The position numbers and the translations under genes were made by a program. A stretch of DNA of 64,000 nt, from contig JBGAQP010000012.1 in NCBI GenBank assembly GCA_044220635.1, positions 1-64,000 of the forward strand. Reading direction: 5' to 3'. The notes below the pieces were generated by a model, which did no database searches, was not told where the DNA came from, and worked only from the letters and a program-made list of their open reading frames with translations. This document shows, one piece after another, positions 18,501-26,435 of this stretch. How positions within the stretch are numbered: position 1 is the first letter of the stretch; every line of letters starts with the position of its first letter. The DNA is from JBGAQP01 sp044220635. GTDB taxonomy: Bacteria; Pseudomonadota; Gammaproteobacteria; Burkholderiales; Usitatibacteraceae.

Positions 18501-18593
18501 GTCGTCGTAGGCGATCAGGCCCGCCGCGACGAACGAGGCGGAGAGCAGCACCGTCATCACCGGGCGGCGGATGAAGGGCTCGGAGATGTTCAC
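15501..18593 (-). CDS. RND efflux permease, MdtB/MdtC-like
   Basis: Inner-membrane RND pump, 1030 residues, starting at GTG 18593 that overlaps the adaptor's TGA (GTGA). The longer open frame to 18920 is only overlap with the adaptor gene. The N-terminus NISEPFIRRPVMTVLLSASF and the relay Asp pair in AVGLVVDDAIVMLENISRHV are intact, as is the Lys in GIVKKNAIMMIDFALD. The phrase FIRRPVMTVLL groups it with MdtB/MdtC-type rather than AcrB-type pumps. Only one pump and one adaptor are encoded and no outer membrane factor is nearby, so it must borrow one. Confidence 0.95.
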   Translation of the reverse strand: MNISEPFIRRPVMTVLLSASFVAAGLIAYDDIPIAALPQFDTPTIQVTASLPGASPETMAASVATPLEKQFSTIAGVAVATSTSTLGNTSITLEFVPDRDIDKAAVDVQAALFRAQRALPDEMTNPPTYRKVNPADAPIIFITLTSPSMPLSDLNAFAENLISPTLSTIPGVAQVNIFGQKRFAVRVRVKPDALASRGLTIDEVAAAIRAANANTPVGTLEGARQTLTIQANRQMVHAAEWAKLIVATLPGGGTVRLEEVADVEDSVESIKTASWANGERSITLSILRQPDANTVATVDAVKAAVPGLVAQVPASVNLWVRNDRSQSIRDSIHDVKVTLAITCALVILVIFLFLRHPTATIIPTLSLPISLIGTLALMKWMGYTLDNISLLAITLAVGLVVDDAIVMLENISRHVEEGMAPFKAALVGSREMGFTIVSISLSLVAVFIPIFFMPGVIGSLFHEFAVVVSLAILVSALVSLTLIPMLAARFLHRADEDAAAMKYTEWFERLYRRMLAAYERTLDASLARGRAVLGVFFATLAATVGLFVAIPKGFFPTEDIGQAIVTAEAVEDISFPAMVTLLQQVGDTLRAHPAMDTVIVNAFDSNAGRIFISLKPRGERPKLEKVIEELRREVRKIPGVTVYFNPIQNLRLGGRISKSRYQYSLRSVGDRDLQDGADRIAALMKADAIFRDVTTDAQLRGLQAQLHIDRDKANALGVQIQDIRTALYSAFGERQVSTIYTASDSYSVILQAADPDRKDESAFNKIYLRGKGGALVPLSSIASVERRVGPVAINHQGQLQAITISFNLAPGASLGEASNRIERFKRESSLAPSILTSWGGDAAAFQSSQASQVWLLVGALLVIYVLLGVLYESFIHPLTILAGLPSAAVGALLTLWAFGMDLSLIAVIGILMLIGIVKKNAIMMIDFALDAQRTRGLGAREAIRTACLLRFRPIMMTTFAALMGAVPIATGLGAGAELRQPLGLAVVGGLLFSQVITLYITPVIFLWLDRYSGRGPVTAGREVPEPSPAE

Positions 18594-19819
18594 GGCGCCT
18601 TGCCGCCCTTGCCGCCCATGCCGGACTTGCCGCCCTTGCCCTCGCCCGCCTCGCGCGCGGCCTCGACGACGGCGCTCCCGGGCCGCAGGTTCTGCGCGCC
18701 CTCGACCACGACCCGCGCGCCGGCAGCCACGCCTTCCACCACCGCGATGCCTTCGTCGAGGTAGGCGAGCGAGATCGTCTTCGCCGCTACCTTCTGGTCC
18801 TCGCCCACGACGTAGAGGAAGCGGTTCTCGGGGCCGGTCTGCACGGCTTGCACGGGCACCACGGCGCCCTGGGCGATCGTGCGCGGCGAGAGCTCGACGT
18901 TCACGAACATGCCGGGCCACAGGCGCCCCGCGGCGTTGTCGAACTCCGCCTTCACGCGGATCGTGCCCGTGGCGGGATCCACCGTGTTGTCGAGGAAGAC
19001 GACCTTGCCCTTCGGAAGCCCCGGCACGCCCTCCTGCTTGAGGCCGACCTCGACGGTGCCCGCGGAAAGCGCCGCGCGCAGGCCCGCGAGCTCCTTCTCG
19101 GGAACCGTGAAGCTCACCTGGATGGGATTGACCTGCGTCACGGTGACGAGCGCGGGACTCGTGGCCGCGGGCTGCACGAGGCTCCCGGGCCGCACGCTGA
19201 TCGCACCCGTGCGCCCGGCGAAGGTGGCGCGGATCTCACCGAAGCTGACCGCGACCCGCGCAGCCTCGGCCGCCGCCTGGTCCACGGCGAGTTGGCCCTT
19301 GAGCGTATCCACCCTGTTCTGCGCGGCGTCGAGCGCGGACTGCGAGACGAACTTCTGCGCGAAGAGCTCTTTCTGCCGATCGTAATCGCGGAGCGCATTC
19401 GCGAGGTCCGCCTTGTCCTTCTCGACCTGCGCGAGCGCTTTCCGGAGGTTCGCCTCGTCCGCGCGCGAATCGAGCGTGAAGAGGAGCTCGCCCGCCTGCA
19501 CGCCCTGCCCCTCGCGGATGTGCACCGTGCGCACGATGCTCGTCACCTGCGGGCGGATGTCCACGGATTGGAGCGCGACGACGGTGCCGTTCGCGCGAAG
19601 CCGCACGGGGACATCGCGGCTCTCGACGCGCGTGGTGACCACGGGAACCGGTGCCGGACCCTTGCGCGCGCCCTGCGCCTCCCCGGAGCGGCTGCCCGCC
19701 CACCACCAGCCGCCCGCGGCGGCCGCGGCGACGAGGACGGCGACGGAGGCGACGAGGAGCCTTCGCTTCGAGCGGGGTGAGTGCGCCAACGGGTCTCCGG
19801 ACATGGGCATAGGACCCAT
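18590..19819 (-). CDS. RND membrane fusion protein, MdtA-like
   Basis: Periplasmic adaptor for the pump encoded immediately downstream, about 409 residues. Candidate ATGs at 19819, 19810 and 19804 are all in frame with no clear ribosome site to choose between them. An N-terminal membrane anchor (LLVASVAVLVAAAAAGGWWW) precedes the lipoyl/barrel-sandwich region (VTSIVRTVHIREGQGVQAGE), a hairpin (residues ~115-190) and the barrel domain. The C-terminus is a Gly/Lys-rich repeat (GKGGKSGMGGKGGKAP), which is unusual. The stop overlaps the pump's GTG start. Confidence 0.92.
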   Translation of the reverse strand: MGPMPMSGDPLAHSPRSKRRLLVASVAVLVAAAAAGGWWWAGSRSGEAQGARKGPAPVPVVTTRVESRDVPVRLRANGTVVALQSVDIRPQVTSIVRTVHIREGQGVQAGELLFTLDSRADEANLRKALAQVEKDKADLANALRDYDRQKELFAQKFVSQSALDAAQNRVDTLKGQLAVDQAAAEAARVAVSFGEIRATFAGRTGAISVRPGSLVQPAATSPALVTVTQVNPIQVSFTVPEKELAGLRAALSAGTVEVGLKQEGVPGLPKGKVVFLDNTVDPATGTIRVKAEFDNAAGRLWPGMFVNVELSPRTIAQGAVVPVQAVQTGPENRFLYVVGEDQKVAAKTISLAYLDEGIAVVEGVAAGARVVVEGAQNLRPGSAVVEAAREAGEGKGGKSGMGGKGGKAP

Positions 19820-19885
19820 TCTACGCAAGAAGATTCGCGCGCCCCGGCGCGGGGGCAGTGGTTCCGGCCTGTGGAATCGCCGCTT

Positions 19886-21364
19886 TCAGCGCCCCGCCGC
19901 GATCACCATCGCCGTCGCCGCGGTCACCTTCTTCGCGTAGGGGATGTGGAGGAACTCGTTGGGGCCGTGGGCGTTCGACTTCGGCCCGAGCACGCCCGTG
20001 ACGAGCATCTGCGCGCGGGGGAACCTGACGCCCAGCATGCCCATGAACGGGATCGTGCCGCCCTCGCCCATGTAGGCGGCGGCCTGGCCGAAGCAGAACT
20101 GGGAGGCGCGGTCGAGCGCGGCGGCGAGCCAGGGCGCGGTGGGCAGCGCGTTCCATCCGGTGGCGGCGGAATCGCACTCGAACTTCACGCTCGCGGAATA
20201 GGGCGCGTCGGCCTCGAGCACCTTCTTCAGCTCGGCCGCCGCCTTGGGCCCGTCCACGAGAGGCGGCAAGCGAAGCGAGAGCTTGAGCGCCGTGCGCGGG
20301 CGCTGCACGTTGCCCGCGGATTCGAGGGCGGGCAGGCCATCCGCGCCGGTCACCGCGAGCGCGGCGCGCCAGGTGCGGTTGAGGACGACCTCGTACGGGT
20401 CCTTCGTCACGGGCTCGGCGAAGAGGCGCGCGCTCGCCTGGTCGTCGCAGCAGCTCGCCCAGGGAAAGCGCTTCCACACCGTGTCGCCGAGGATCGCCGC
20501 GGCGGCCCTCGCCTGCTCGAGGCGCCCGGGCGGGATCGCGCAGTTGAACGCCGCGGGCTTCACCACGCCGGTGCGCGAGTCGTCGATGCGGTCGAGGAGC
20601 GAACGCGCGATGCGGAAGGACGAAGGCACCACGCCGCCCGCGTCGCCCGAATGCACGCCCTCGGTGAGGATGTCCACGGTGAGCGTGCCGTTCACGAGAC
20701 CGCGCAGCGACGTCGTCGCCCAGAGCCGCTCGTAGTCGCCCGCGCCGGAATCGAGGGCGACGACGAGGTCCACCGCGCCCATGCGCGGGGCGAGCGCCTC
20801 GAGATAGGCGGGCAGGTCGTAGCTGCTGCTCTCCTCGCAGGTCTCGATGAGGCCCACGCAGCGCGGCCTCGCAACACCTTCCGCGTCGAGCGCCTTGATC
20901 GCGGCGATGGCGGCATAGACCGCGTAGCCGTCGTCCGCGCCGCCGCGGCCGTAGAGCTTCCCGTCCTCGATCACCGGCGTCCACGGGCCGAGGCCCTCGC
21001 GCCAACCCGTCATCTCGGGCTGCTTGTCGAGGTGGCCGTAGAGGAGCACCGTGCCCTCGCCGCCGCGCCCACCCGTGGCGGGGGCGTCGAAGAAGAGCAC
21101 CGGGGTGCGGCCCTCGAGGCGCACGATCTCGAGCGCGAGGCCCGCGATGCCCTGCCGCGCCACCCAGGCTTGCGCCTGGCGGATCGCCTTCTCGATGTGG
21201 CCGTTCTTCTTCCATTCGGGATCGAAGTGCGGCGACTTGGCGGGGATGGCCACGTATTCGACGAGCTGGGCGACGATCTCGTCGTCCCAGTGGCGGTCGA
21301 TGCGCGAGGCGATGCGCGCGGGATCGAGGTTCGGGGCGGGGGCGAGGGGCTCGCGGGCGGTCAT
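19886..21364 (-). CDS. M20-family metallopeptidase (dipeptidase)
   Basis: Di-zinc peptidase, 492 residues from ATG 21364 with AAGGAAT upstream; the open frame beyond it toward 22636 overlaps the cls gene and is rejected. Metal ligands are visible in YGHLDKQPEM (His, with Asp in GRGGADDGYAVYAA), the catalytic-base region ETCEESSSYDLP, and a C-terminal His in AHGPNEFLHIPY. The dimerisation/lid domain is around residues 215-380. The sequence resembles the M20 dipeptidase group with carnosinase-like members. It lies 66 bp upstream of the MdtA-like gene on the same strand, but a functional link is not apparent. Confidence 0.9.
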   Translation of the reverse strand: MTAREPLAPAPNLDPARIASRIDRHWDDEIVAQLVEYVAIPAKSPHFDPEWKKNGHIEKAIRQAQAWVARQGIAGLALEIVRLEGRTPVLFFDAPATGGRGGEGTVLLYGHLDKQPEMTGWREGLGPWTPVIEDGKLYGRGGADDGYAVYAAIAAIKALDAEGVARPRCVGLIETCEESSSYDLPAYLEALAPRMGAVDLVVALDSGAGDYERLWATTSLRGLVNGTLTVDILTEGVHSGDAGGVVPSSFRIARSLLDRIDDSRTGVVKPAAFNCAIPPGRLEQARAAAAILGDTVWKRFPWASCCDDQASARLFAEPVTKDPYEVVLNRTWRAALAVTGADGLPALESAGNVQRPRTALKLSLRLPPLVDGPKAAAELKKVLEADAPYSASVKFECDSAATGWNALPTAPWLAAALDRASQFCFGQAAAYMGEGGTIPFMGMLGVRFPRAQMLVTGVLGPKSNAHGPNEFLHIPYAKKVTAATAMVIAAGR

Positions 21365-21433
21365 GGGGCGGATTCCTTCGAGGCGATGCCGCCATTTTAC
21401 CCGCCGCGACCCTTTCGGTAGGCTTGCGGCACC

Positions 21434-22879
21434 ATGCCCGCGCTGCCCTGGATCGAGATCGCCTTCGCGCTCTACGCCGTGTGGATCGTCGCCGCCTCGG
21501 GGACGATCCTCATGCAGCGGCGCTCGCCCGCGGCAACCCTCTCGTGGATCTTCGCGTTCGCCGCGCTGCCCGTGGTCTCGGGCCTCTACTACGCGGTCTT
21601 CGGCCCGCGCAGGCTGCGGCGCCGGAAGCTGCGCTACGGGCTCGCGCGGCGGGCCGTGGCGGACGAAGTGGCCGAGTACCTGCGCGGATCGTGCTGCCAG
21701 CTGCGGCCCGCGCTTTCCGCGGAGGCGGCCGCGCTCGCCGCCGTCGTGGGCCGCCTGGGGCAGGGGCAGCCGACCTTCGCCACGCGCGCCGAGTTCCTCG
21801 AGGACGGGGATGCATGCATCGCGGCGATCGAGCGCGCGATCGGCGAGGCGAAGCACCATGTCCACTGCGAGTACTACATCTGGGAGCCCGACCACGTGGG
21901 CACGAGGATCCGCGACGCGCTCGCGGCGGCGGCGAAGCGCGGCGTCGAGGTGCGCGCGCTGCACGACGCGCTGGGATCTTCCTCCGCGAACTCCGGCTTC
22001 TGGCGTCCCATCGTGGAGGCCGGGGGCGAAGCGCTCGCCTTCAACCCGCTGCGCTTCTCGGTGGCGAGCCTCAACTTCGCCAACTTCCGCACGCACCGCA
22101 AGATCGTGGTCTGCGACGGCACGACGGGCTTCGTCGGCGGAAACAACCTGCACGACGCCGTGAGCGCGGAGGTCTCGGGCAAGGACGCCTGGCGCGACCT
22201 CCACGCACGGATCGAGGGCGAGCCCGTGCGCAGGCTCCAGAGGCTCGTCCTCGAGAACTGGGTCTACTCGGGCGGCGCGTTCTCCCTCGACCTCGACACC
22301 GTGCGCCGGTACTTCCCGCCGGCGACCGAGGGGCGGGGGCTGGGCGTGCAGGTGCTCGCTTCCGGGCCCGATGACGAGGGCGCGCCGATCCACGCGTTCT
22401 TCCTCGCCGCGCTTTCCACCGCGCGCACGCGCGTGCTGATCCAGACGCCCTACCTCATTCCCGACGAGCCGCTCGAGAGCGCGCTTCGCATTGCCGCGCT
22501 GCGCGGGGTGGAAGTTCAGGCGATCGTGCCGCGCGAGGGGGATTCGCGCATCGTGAACCTCGCCTCGCGCACCTATTGCGAGGCGCTCAAGCGCTCGGGG
22601 ATCGCGGTGTACGAGTACGGGCCGCCGATGCTGCACGCGAAGACGCTCGTCGTGGACGATACCGTGGCGGTGGTAGGGACGGCGAACATGGACAACCGCA
22701 GCTTCCGGTTGAACTTCGAGGTCGCTTGCGCGTTCTACGACCAGGGGCTGGTGGAACGGCTCGCGGCGCGGTTCGAAGAGGACCGGGCCGCCGCGCGGGA
22801 TTTCCGCGGCCGGCGCGAGGGGTCGCGGCTCGCGCCCTTCCTCGAGTCGCTCGCGCGGCTCGCCTCGCCCGTGCTCTAG
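21434..22879 (+). CDS. cls: Cardiolipin synthase, phospholipase D family
   Basis: 481-residue membrane-bound enzyme that condenses phosphatidylglycerol into cardiolipin. Two N-terminal membrane helices (WIEIAFALYAVWIVAASGTI; LSWIFAFAALPVVSGLYYAVF) form the PLDc_N anchor. Two HKD motifs are intact: HRKIVVCDGTTGFVGGNN and HAKTLVVDDTVAVVGTANMD. The protein is canonical in length. It is followed after 8 bp by the SGNH esterase lipoprotein gene, so a two-gene unit acting on lipids is plausible. Confidence 0.95.
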   Translation: MPALPWIEIAFALYAVWIVAASGTILMQRRSPAATLSWIFAFAALPVVSGLYYAVFGPRRLRRRKLRYGLARRAVADEVAEYLRGSCCQLRPALSAEAAALAAVVGRLGQGQPTFATRAEFLEDGDACIAAIERAIGEAKHHVHCEYYIWEPDHVGTRIRDALAAAAKRGVEVRALHDALGSSSANSGFWRPIVEAGGEALAFNPLRFSVASLNFANFRTHRKIVVCDGTTGFVGGNNLHDAVSAEVSGKDAWRDLHARIEGEPVRRLQRLVLENWVYSGGAFSLDLDTVRRYFPPATEGRGLGVQVLASGPDDEGAPIHAFFLAALSTARTRVLIQTPYLIPDEPLESALRIAALRGVEVQAIVPREGDSRIVNLASRTYCEALKRSGIAVYEYGPPMLHAKTLVVDDTVAVVGTANMDNRSFRLNFEVACAFYDQGLVERLAARFEEDRAAARDFRGRREGSRLAPFLESLARLASPVL

Positions 22880-22887
22880 GAGACGCC

Positions 22888-23499
22888 GTGCCCCTCGCCT
22901 CGCGCCTCGCCCTCGCTCTCCTCGCCCTCGCCCTCGCGGGTTGCGGGCCCTCGGTGCCGAAGGTCGAAAAGCTCGACGCCTCCGCCGTCGTGCTCGCCTT
23001 CGGCGACAGCCTCACCTTCGGCACGGGGGCGGGTGCGGCGCAATCCTATCCCGCGGTGTTGGAGCGGGTGATCGGGCGCAAGGTCGTGAAGGCGGGCGTG
23101 CCCGGAGAGGTGAGCGAGGAGGGGCTCGCGCGGCTTCCCGAGGTCCTCGACGAGGTGAAGCCGAAGCTGCTGCTGCTCTGCCACGGCGGGAACGACTTCC
23201 TGAGGAAGCTCGACGACGCGAAGGCCGCCGCGAACGTGCGCGCGATGGTCCGCGCGGCCCGCGACCGGGGCATCGCCGTCGTGCTCCTCTCGGTGCCCAA
23301 GCTCACGCTCGGCATCACGAAGCCGAAGTTCTACGCCGAGATCGGCCAGGAATTCGCCATCCCCGTCGAGAACGACGTCGTCGAGTCCGTCCTCACCGAC
23401 CGCAGCCTCAAGTCCGACCTCGTCCACCCCAACGCCGAAGGCTACGAAAAGATCGCCAACGCAGTGGCCCATCTCCTGAAGAAATCCGGCGCCATCTAA
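22888..23499 (+). CDS. SGNH-family esterase/lysophospholipase lipoprotein (TesA-like)
   Basis: 203 residues from GTG 22888, using the AGGAGA that overlaps the cls stop. Residues 1-18 are a lipoprotein signal with lipobox LAGC. SGNH blocks: GDSLTFGTG (Ser nucleophile), Gly in the second block, CHGGNDFL (Asn) and the terminal DLVHPNAEGY (Asp/His). This matches TesA/lysophospholipase L1, here lipid-anchored rather than soluble periplasmic. The stop codon TAA runs into repeat copy 2. Co-transcription with cls suggests a role in phospholipid turnover (inference). Confidence 0.9.
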   Translation: MPLASRLALALLALALAGCGPSVPKVEKLDASAVVLAFGDSLTFGTGAGAAQSYPAVLERVIGRKVVKAGVPGEVSEEGLARLPEVLDEVKPKLLLLCHGGNDFLRKLDDAKAAANVRAMVRAARDRGIAVVLLSVPKLTLGITKPKFYAEIGQEFAIPVENDVVESVLTDRSLKSDLVHPNAEGYEKIANAVAHLLKKSGAI

Positions 23500-23568
23500 A
23501 TGGGGACAGTCCCCATTTAAGGTCTGTAACACAGGTTACAGAGCAAAAATGGGGACTGTCCCCATTTT
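23498..23568. repeat. Nested palindromic repeat, copy 2
   Basis: 71-bp copy: AAATGGGGACAGTCCCCATTT, then CTGTAAC-ACAG-GTTACAG, then AAAATGGGGACTGTCCCCATTTT. It fills the space between two convergent genes; the TAA of the esterase gene shares its first two bases and the TGA of the SET gene shares its last base. Likely acts as a bidirectional 3'-end hairpin. Confidence 0.9.
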
Positions 23569-23993
23569 CAGAGCCAGCCGCGGCAGCGGGGGGCGCCGCA
23601 GGTGCAGGGCAGGCGTCCGCCGTGGTGGCTCGCGCCGTAGTCGACGGTGAGCTCCTCGCCGGCGCGGATCGGGCGCAATGCGTAGAACTCGGCGCGGTCC
23701 TTCGTGCAGCGGATGAAGGTGTTGGGCGCGCAGGAGTGGTTCATGAACCGGAAGCCCCGCTTCGAGCGCGTGGCGTCGAGCGCGTACTTGTCCAGCTCGA
23801 CGATGGCGATGACCGCGCGGCCCTTCGCGCGCCGCCGGCCTTCCATGAGCCCGACGACCTCGCCCTCGAACTCGCCGATCTTCGCGCGCGCGGCGATCGC
23901 CTTCGGCGTGAAGAGCCCGCGGCCCTTGATGCGGCTCTTCGCGACGAAGAGCGAGAGGTAGAGCGATCGCCAGTCCCGCGCTTCAGCCACCAC
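23568..23993 (-). CDS. SET-domain protein lysine methyltransferase-like
   Basis: 141 residues forming a compact SET domain. RIKGRGLFTPKAI is the N-terminal GxG motif, RFMNHSCAPNT the NHSC motif and GEELTVDYG the C-terminal YG motif, so AdoMet-binding and catalytic residues are all present. A post-SET zinc cluster follows (CTCGAPRCRG). The GTG start lies inside the end of the MFS gene, so translation is coupled. Bacterial SET proteins of this small kind are widespread but their substrates are mostly unknown. The stop touches repeat copy 2. Confidence 0.88.
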   Translation of the reverse strand: MVAEARDWRSLYLSLFVAKSRIKGRGLFTPKAIAARAKIGEFEGEVVGLMEGRRRAKGRAVIAIVELDKYALDATRSKRGFRFMNHSCAPNTFIRCTKDRAEFYALRPIRAGEELTVDYGASHHGGRLPCTCGAPRCRGWL

Positions 23994-25209
23994 GCACGGC
24001 CTCCCCGCGCGGCCGCGTGGCCGTCCACCCGATGATCCCCGCCGCGGCGATCATCGCCGAGGCGACGAGGAACGGCGCCCCGGGCAGGTTCAGGTCGGCC
24101 CGCGGCCCGATGGCGGCGGCGAACACCTGCGTGAAGATCCCGGGCCCGAGGAGCCCGGCGATCGCCATCATGCTCGCGTTCGCCCCTTGCAGCTGCCCCT
24201 GCTCGTTGGGCGACACGTGCCGCGTCATGAGCGACTGCGAGCTCGGCCCCGCGAAGCCCCAGAGCGCCATGACCGGAATGCCGAGCAGGAACATCCAGCC
24301 CTGGGGCGCGAGGCCGTAGATCGCCATCCCGACGGTGCCGCAGGCGAGCCCCGTGGCGAGCGCCCGCCGCTCGCCGATCGCCTGGATCACCGGTCGGATG
24401 AGCCCGCCCTGCACGATCATCGAGCCGATCCCCACCGCCGCGAGCACGAGCCCCACCGCCATCTCGTTCCAGCCGTAGCGGTAGCCCATGTAGAGCACCG
24501 TGACCGCGGGGAACACCACGTGCGCGAGCTGCATGAGGAAGTTGGTCGCCGCGAGCCCGAAGAGCTCGTGGTGGGAACGCAGCAGCACGAGCGAGCCCAC
24601 GGGATTCGCGCGCTTCCACGAGAACGCGCCGCGCCGCTCGGGCGGGAGCGACTCCGGCAGGATGAAGAAGCCGTAGGCGGCGTTCGCCACCGCCATCGCC
24701 CCGGCGACCCAGAACGGAAGCCGCGGGTCGATCCCGCCCAGCACGCCGCCGAGCGCGGGACCCAGCGTGAAGCCCAGGCCGAAGGCGGCGCCCACGATGC
24801 CGAAGGAAGCCGCGCGCTTCTCCGCAGGCGCCACGTCGGCGATGTAGGCGAACGCGGTCGAGAAGCTCGCCGCGGTGATGCCCGAGATCACGCGCCCGAC
24901 GAAGAGCCACGCGAGATTCGGCGCGAGCGCCATGAGGAAGTAGTCGAGGCCGAGCCCGAGGCAGGAGACGAGGATCACGGGCCGGCGCCCGAAGCGGTCG
25001 GAGAGCGCGCCCATCACCGGCATGAAGACGAACTGCATCAGCCCCCACGCGGTGCCGAAGACGCCGTACACCTGGGCCGCGGCCGCGGTGTTGCCGCCCT
25101 CGAAGGTTTCCACGAGCTTCGGCAGCACCGGGATGATGATGCCCATCGCGATCACGTCGATCACGACGGTGACGAAGATGAAGGCGATCGCGGCCGAGCG
25201 CGTGGCCAT
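23983..25209 (-). CDS. MFS transporter, TetA-like drug efflux family
   Basis: 408-residue 12-helix major facilitator. The loop 2-3 motif GALSDRFGRRPVIL (motif A) and the motif C region FGLGFTLGPALGGVLG are intact and typical of drug:H+ antiporters of the TCR/TetA(B) type. The N-terminus VTVVIDVIAMGIIIPVLPKL is also TetA-like. It overlaps the SET gene by 11 bp. No TetR regulator is adjacent. Substrate is unknown; tetracycline resistance should not be assumed. Confidence 0.9.
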   Translation of the reverse strand: MATRSAAIAFIFVTVVIDVIAMGIIIPVLPKLVETFEGGNTAAAAQVYGVFGTAWGLMQFVFMPVMGALSDRFGRRPVILVSCLGLGLDYFLMALAPNLAWLFVGRVISGITAASFSTAFAYIADVAPAEKRAASFGIVGAAFGLGFTLGPALGGVLGGIDPRLPFWVAGAMAVANAAYGFFILPESLPPERRGAFSWKRANPVGSLVLLRSHHELFGLAATNFLMQLAHVVFPAVTVLYMGYRYGWNEMAVGLVLAAVGIGSMIVQGGLIRPVIQAIGERRALATGLACGTVGMAIYGLAPQGWMFLLGIPVMALWGFAGPSSQSLMTRHVSPNEQGQLQGANASMMAIAGLLGPGIFTQVFAAAIGPRADLNLPGAPFLVASAMIAAAGIIGWTATRPRGEAVRGG

Positions 25210-25230
25210 GGCGCCGGCTCCGGGAGCGGC

Positions 25231-25695
25231 TCAGCGCTGGTAGGTGCCCACGAGCTGGGCCTCGGCGATCACGTGCCCCTTCATCGCCTTCTCGAGCGCG
25301 GCCTTCGTCGGGCGCCCGAGGTCGGGCAGCACGCAATCGAGCGCGTAGAGCTTGTGGAAATAGCGGTGCCGCCCGATCGGCGGGCAGGGGCCGCCGTAGC
25401 CCGTGCGCTTCCAGTCGTTCGTGCCCTCGAGCGTGCCCGGCGGGAGCGCGCGCGGCGCGATCGCCTGCGCGAGCCCGGCGGTGCCCGGCGGAATGTCGTA
25501 GAGCACCCAGTGCACCCAGGTCATCTTCGGCGCCGCGGGATCGGGCGCGTCGGGATCGTCGACGACGAGGGCGAGGCTCTTCGCGCCGGGCGGGACCTCG
25601 GCGAAGGCGAGCGGGGGCGAGTGGTCCTTGCCGTCGCAGGTGTATTCCCGGGGAATCGGTCCCTGGTGAGCGAATGCGCTCGAGGCGATCTTCAT
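25231..25695 (-). CDS. YbhB/YbcL family Raf kinase inhibitor-like protein (PEBP)
   Basis: 154-residue phosphatidylethanolamine-binding-protein fold. Signature segments are IPREYTCDGKDHSPPLAFAE, VDDPDAPDPAAPKMTWVHWV and the ligand-pocket GPCPPIGRHRYFHKLYALD. ATG 25695 follows AAGGAGG at ideal distance; the in-frame extension toward 26109 runs into the divergent gene and is rejected. Bacterial YbhB proteins have no settled function. It lies 21 bp before the MFS gene, so co-transcription is likely. Confidence 0.93.
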   Translation of the reverse strand: MKIASSAFAHQGPIPREYTCDGKDHSPPLAFAEVPPGAKSLALVVDDPDAPDPAAPKMTWVHWVLYDIPPGTAGLAQAIAPRALPPGTLEGTNDWKRTGYGGPCPPIGRHRYFHKLYALDCVLPDLGRPTKAALEKAMKGHVIAEAQLVGTYQR

Positions 25696-25801
25696 CGCGG
25701 CCTCCTTCGGGCGGCGGGGCGGGGGCTGCCAGTCTGCCCGATGTGCCCGCGCCGTGTCATGCCTTGACAGGCGTCGCGCGGCCCGGAGCATGGGCGGGAC
25801 C

Positions 25802-26326
25802 ATGGGCGCCGCCACCGACATCGCCGCCGCCGCGAAGGCGTGCCTCGCGCGGGGCTGGTCGGTGATCCCGATCCAGCCGCGGGCGAAGCGCCCGATCGTG
25901 AAATGGCGCGGCTTCGAGGAGAAGCCCGCGACCGAGGCGGACGTGGACGCGTGGTTCGCGCGCTGGCCCGATGCGAATGCCGCGGTCGTCACCGGGCGCC
26001 TGTCGGGGCTCGTCGTCGTGGACGTCGACCCCGCGCACGGCGGCGCGGAGAGCCTCGCGGCGATCGAGCGCGAGTTCGGGGCCCTGCCGGCCACGGTGGA
26101 ATGCCTCACCGGAGGCGGCGGGCGCCACCTCTATTTCCGCCATCCCGGCGGCACCGTCTCCAACCGCGCGGGGCTGCGCCCCGGGATCGACCTGCGCGGC
26201 GACGGGGGCTGCATCGTGATCCCGCCCTCCGTGCACCCGAGCGGGCGGCGCTACGCGTGGGCGAAGGGCCGCTCTCCCTCGGAAACCGACCTCGCCGCCC
26301 TCCCCCGCTGGGTTCCCCGCCACTAG
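25802..26326 (+). CDS. Stand-alone primase-polymerase (prim-pol) domain protein
   Basis: 174 residues from ATG 25802 (an ATG at 25790 is also possible). The whole protein is one bifunctional primase/polymerase N-terminal domain of the archaeo-eukaryotic primase superfamily: GWSVIPIQPRAKRPIVKWRG, catalytic VVVDVDP (DxD), a His-containing RHLYFRHPGG, and DLRGDGGCIVIPPSVHPSG. Such domains normally sit at the N-terminus of phage or plasmid replicases with a helicase; here nothing else of a replicon is present. Either a mobile-element relic or a free-standing primase/repair enzyme. Confidence 0.85.
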   Translation: MGAATDIAAAAKACLARGWSVIPIQPRAKRPIVKWRGFEEKPATEADVDAWFARWPDANAAVVTGRLSGLVVVDVDPAHGGAESLAAIEREFGALPATVECLTGGGGRHLYFRHPGGTVSNRAGLRPGIDLRGDGGCIVIPPSVHPSGRRYAWAKGRSPSETDLAALPRWVPRH

Positions 26327-26353
26327 CCCGCCCCGGAGCGACCGAGCGGCGGT

Positions 26354-26394
26354 TTGATCCCGGGCAATTCGCCCCCCCGCCATCGGCGTAGCGT
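26354..26394 (+). promoter_or_regulatory. Degenerate FNR/Dnr-like box and -10 before the BCAM0308-family gene
   Basis: TTGAT-CCCG-GGCAA (26354-26367; right half has two mismatches to ATCAA). A TAGCGT hexamer at 26389-26394 begins 28.5 bp from the box centre, the same spacing seen at the stronger boxes at 47-61 kb. Predicted as a class II FNR-type promoter; the mismatches lower confidence. Confidence 0.4.
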
Positions 26395-26435
26395 TAGAGA
26401 CGACGCTTGTCGTCAGTGTGTCCACGGAGAAGATC

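Noticed and set aside
15612..18764. Plus-strand open frame of ~1050 codons opposite the second RND pump
   Set aside because: Same artefact: composition dominated by R, E, D, H, no motif, opposite to a conserved RND gene.
25764..25777. Possible FNR box TTGAC-AGGC-GTCGC before the primase-like gene
   Set aside because: Right half is degenerate and no -10 lies at the 28-29 bp distance seen at the other boxes.
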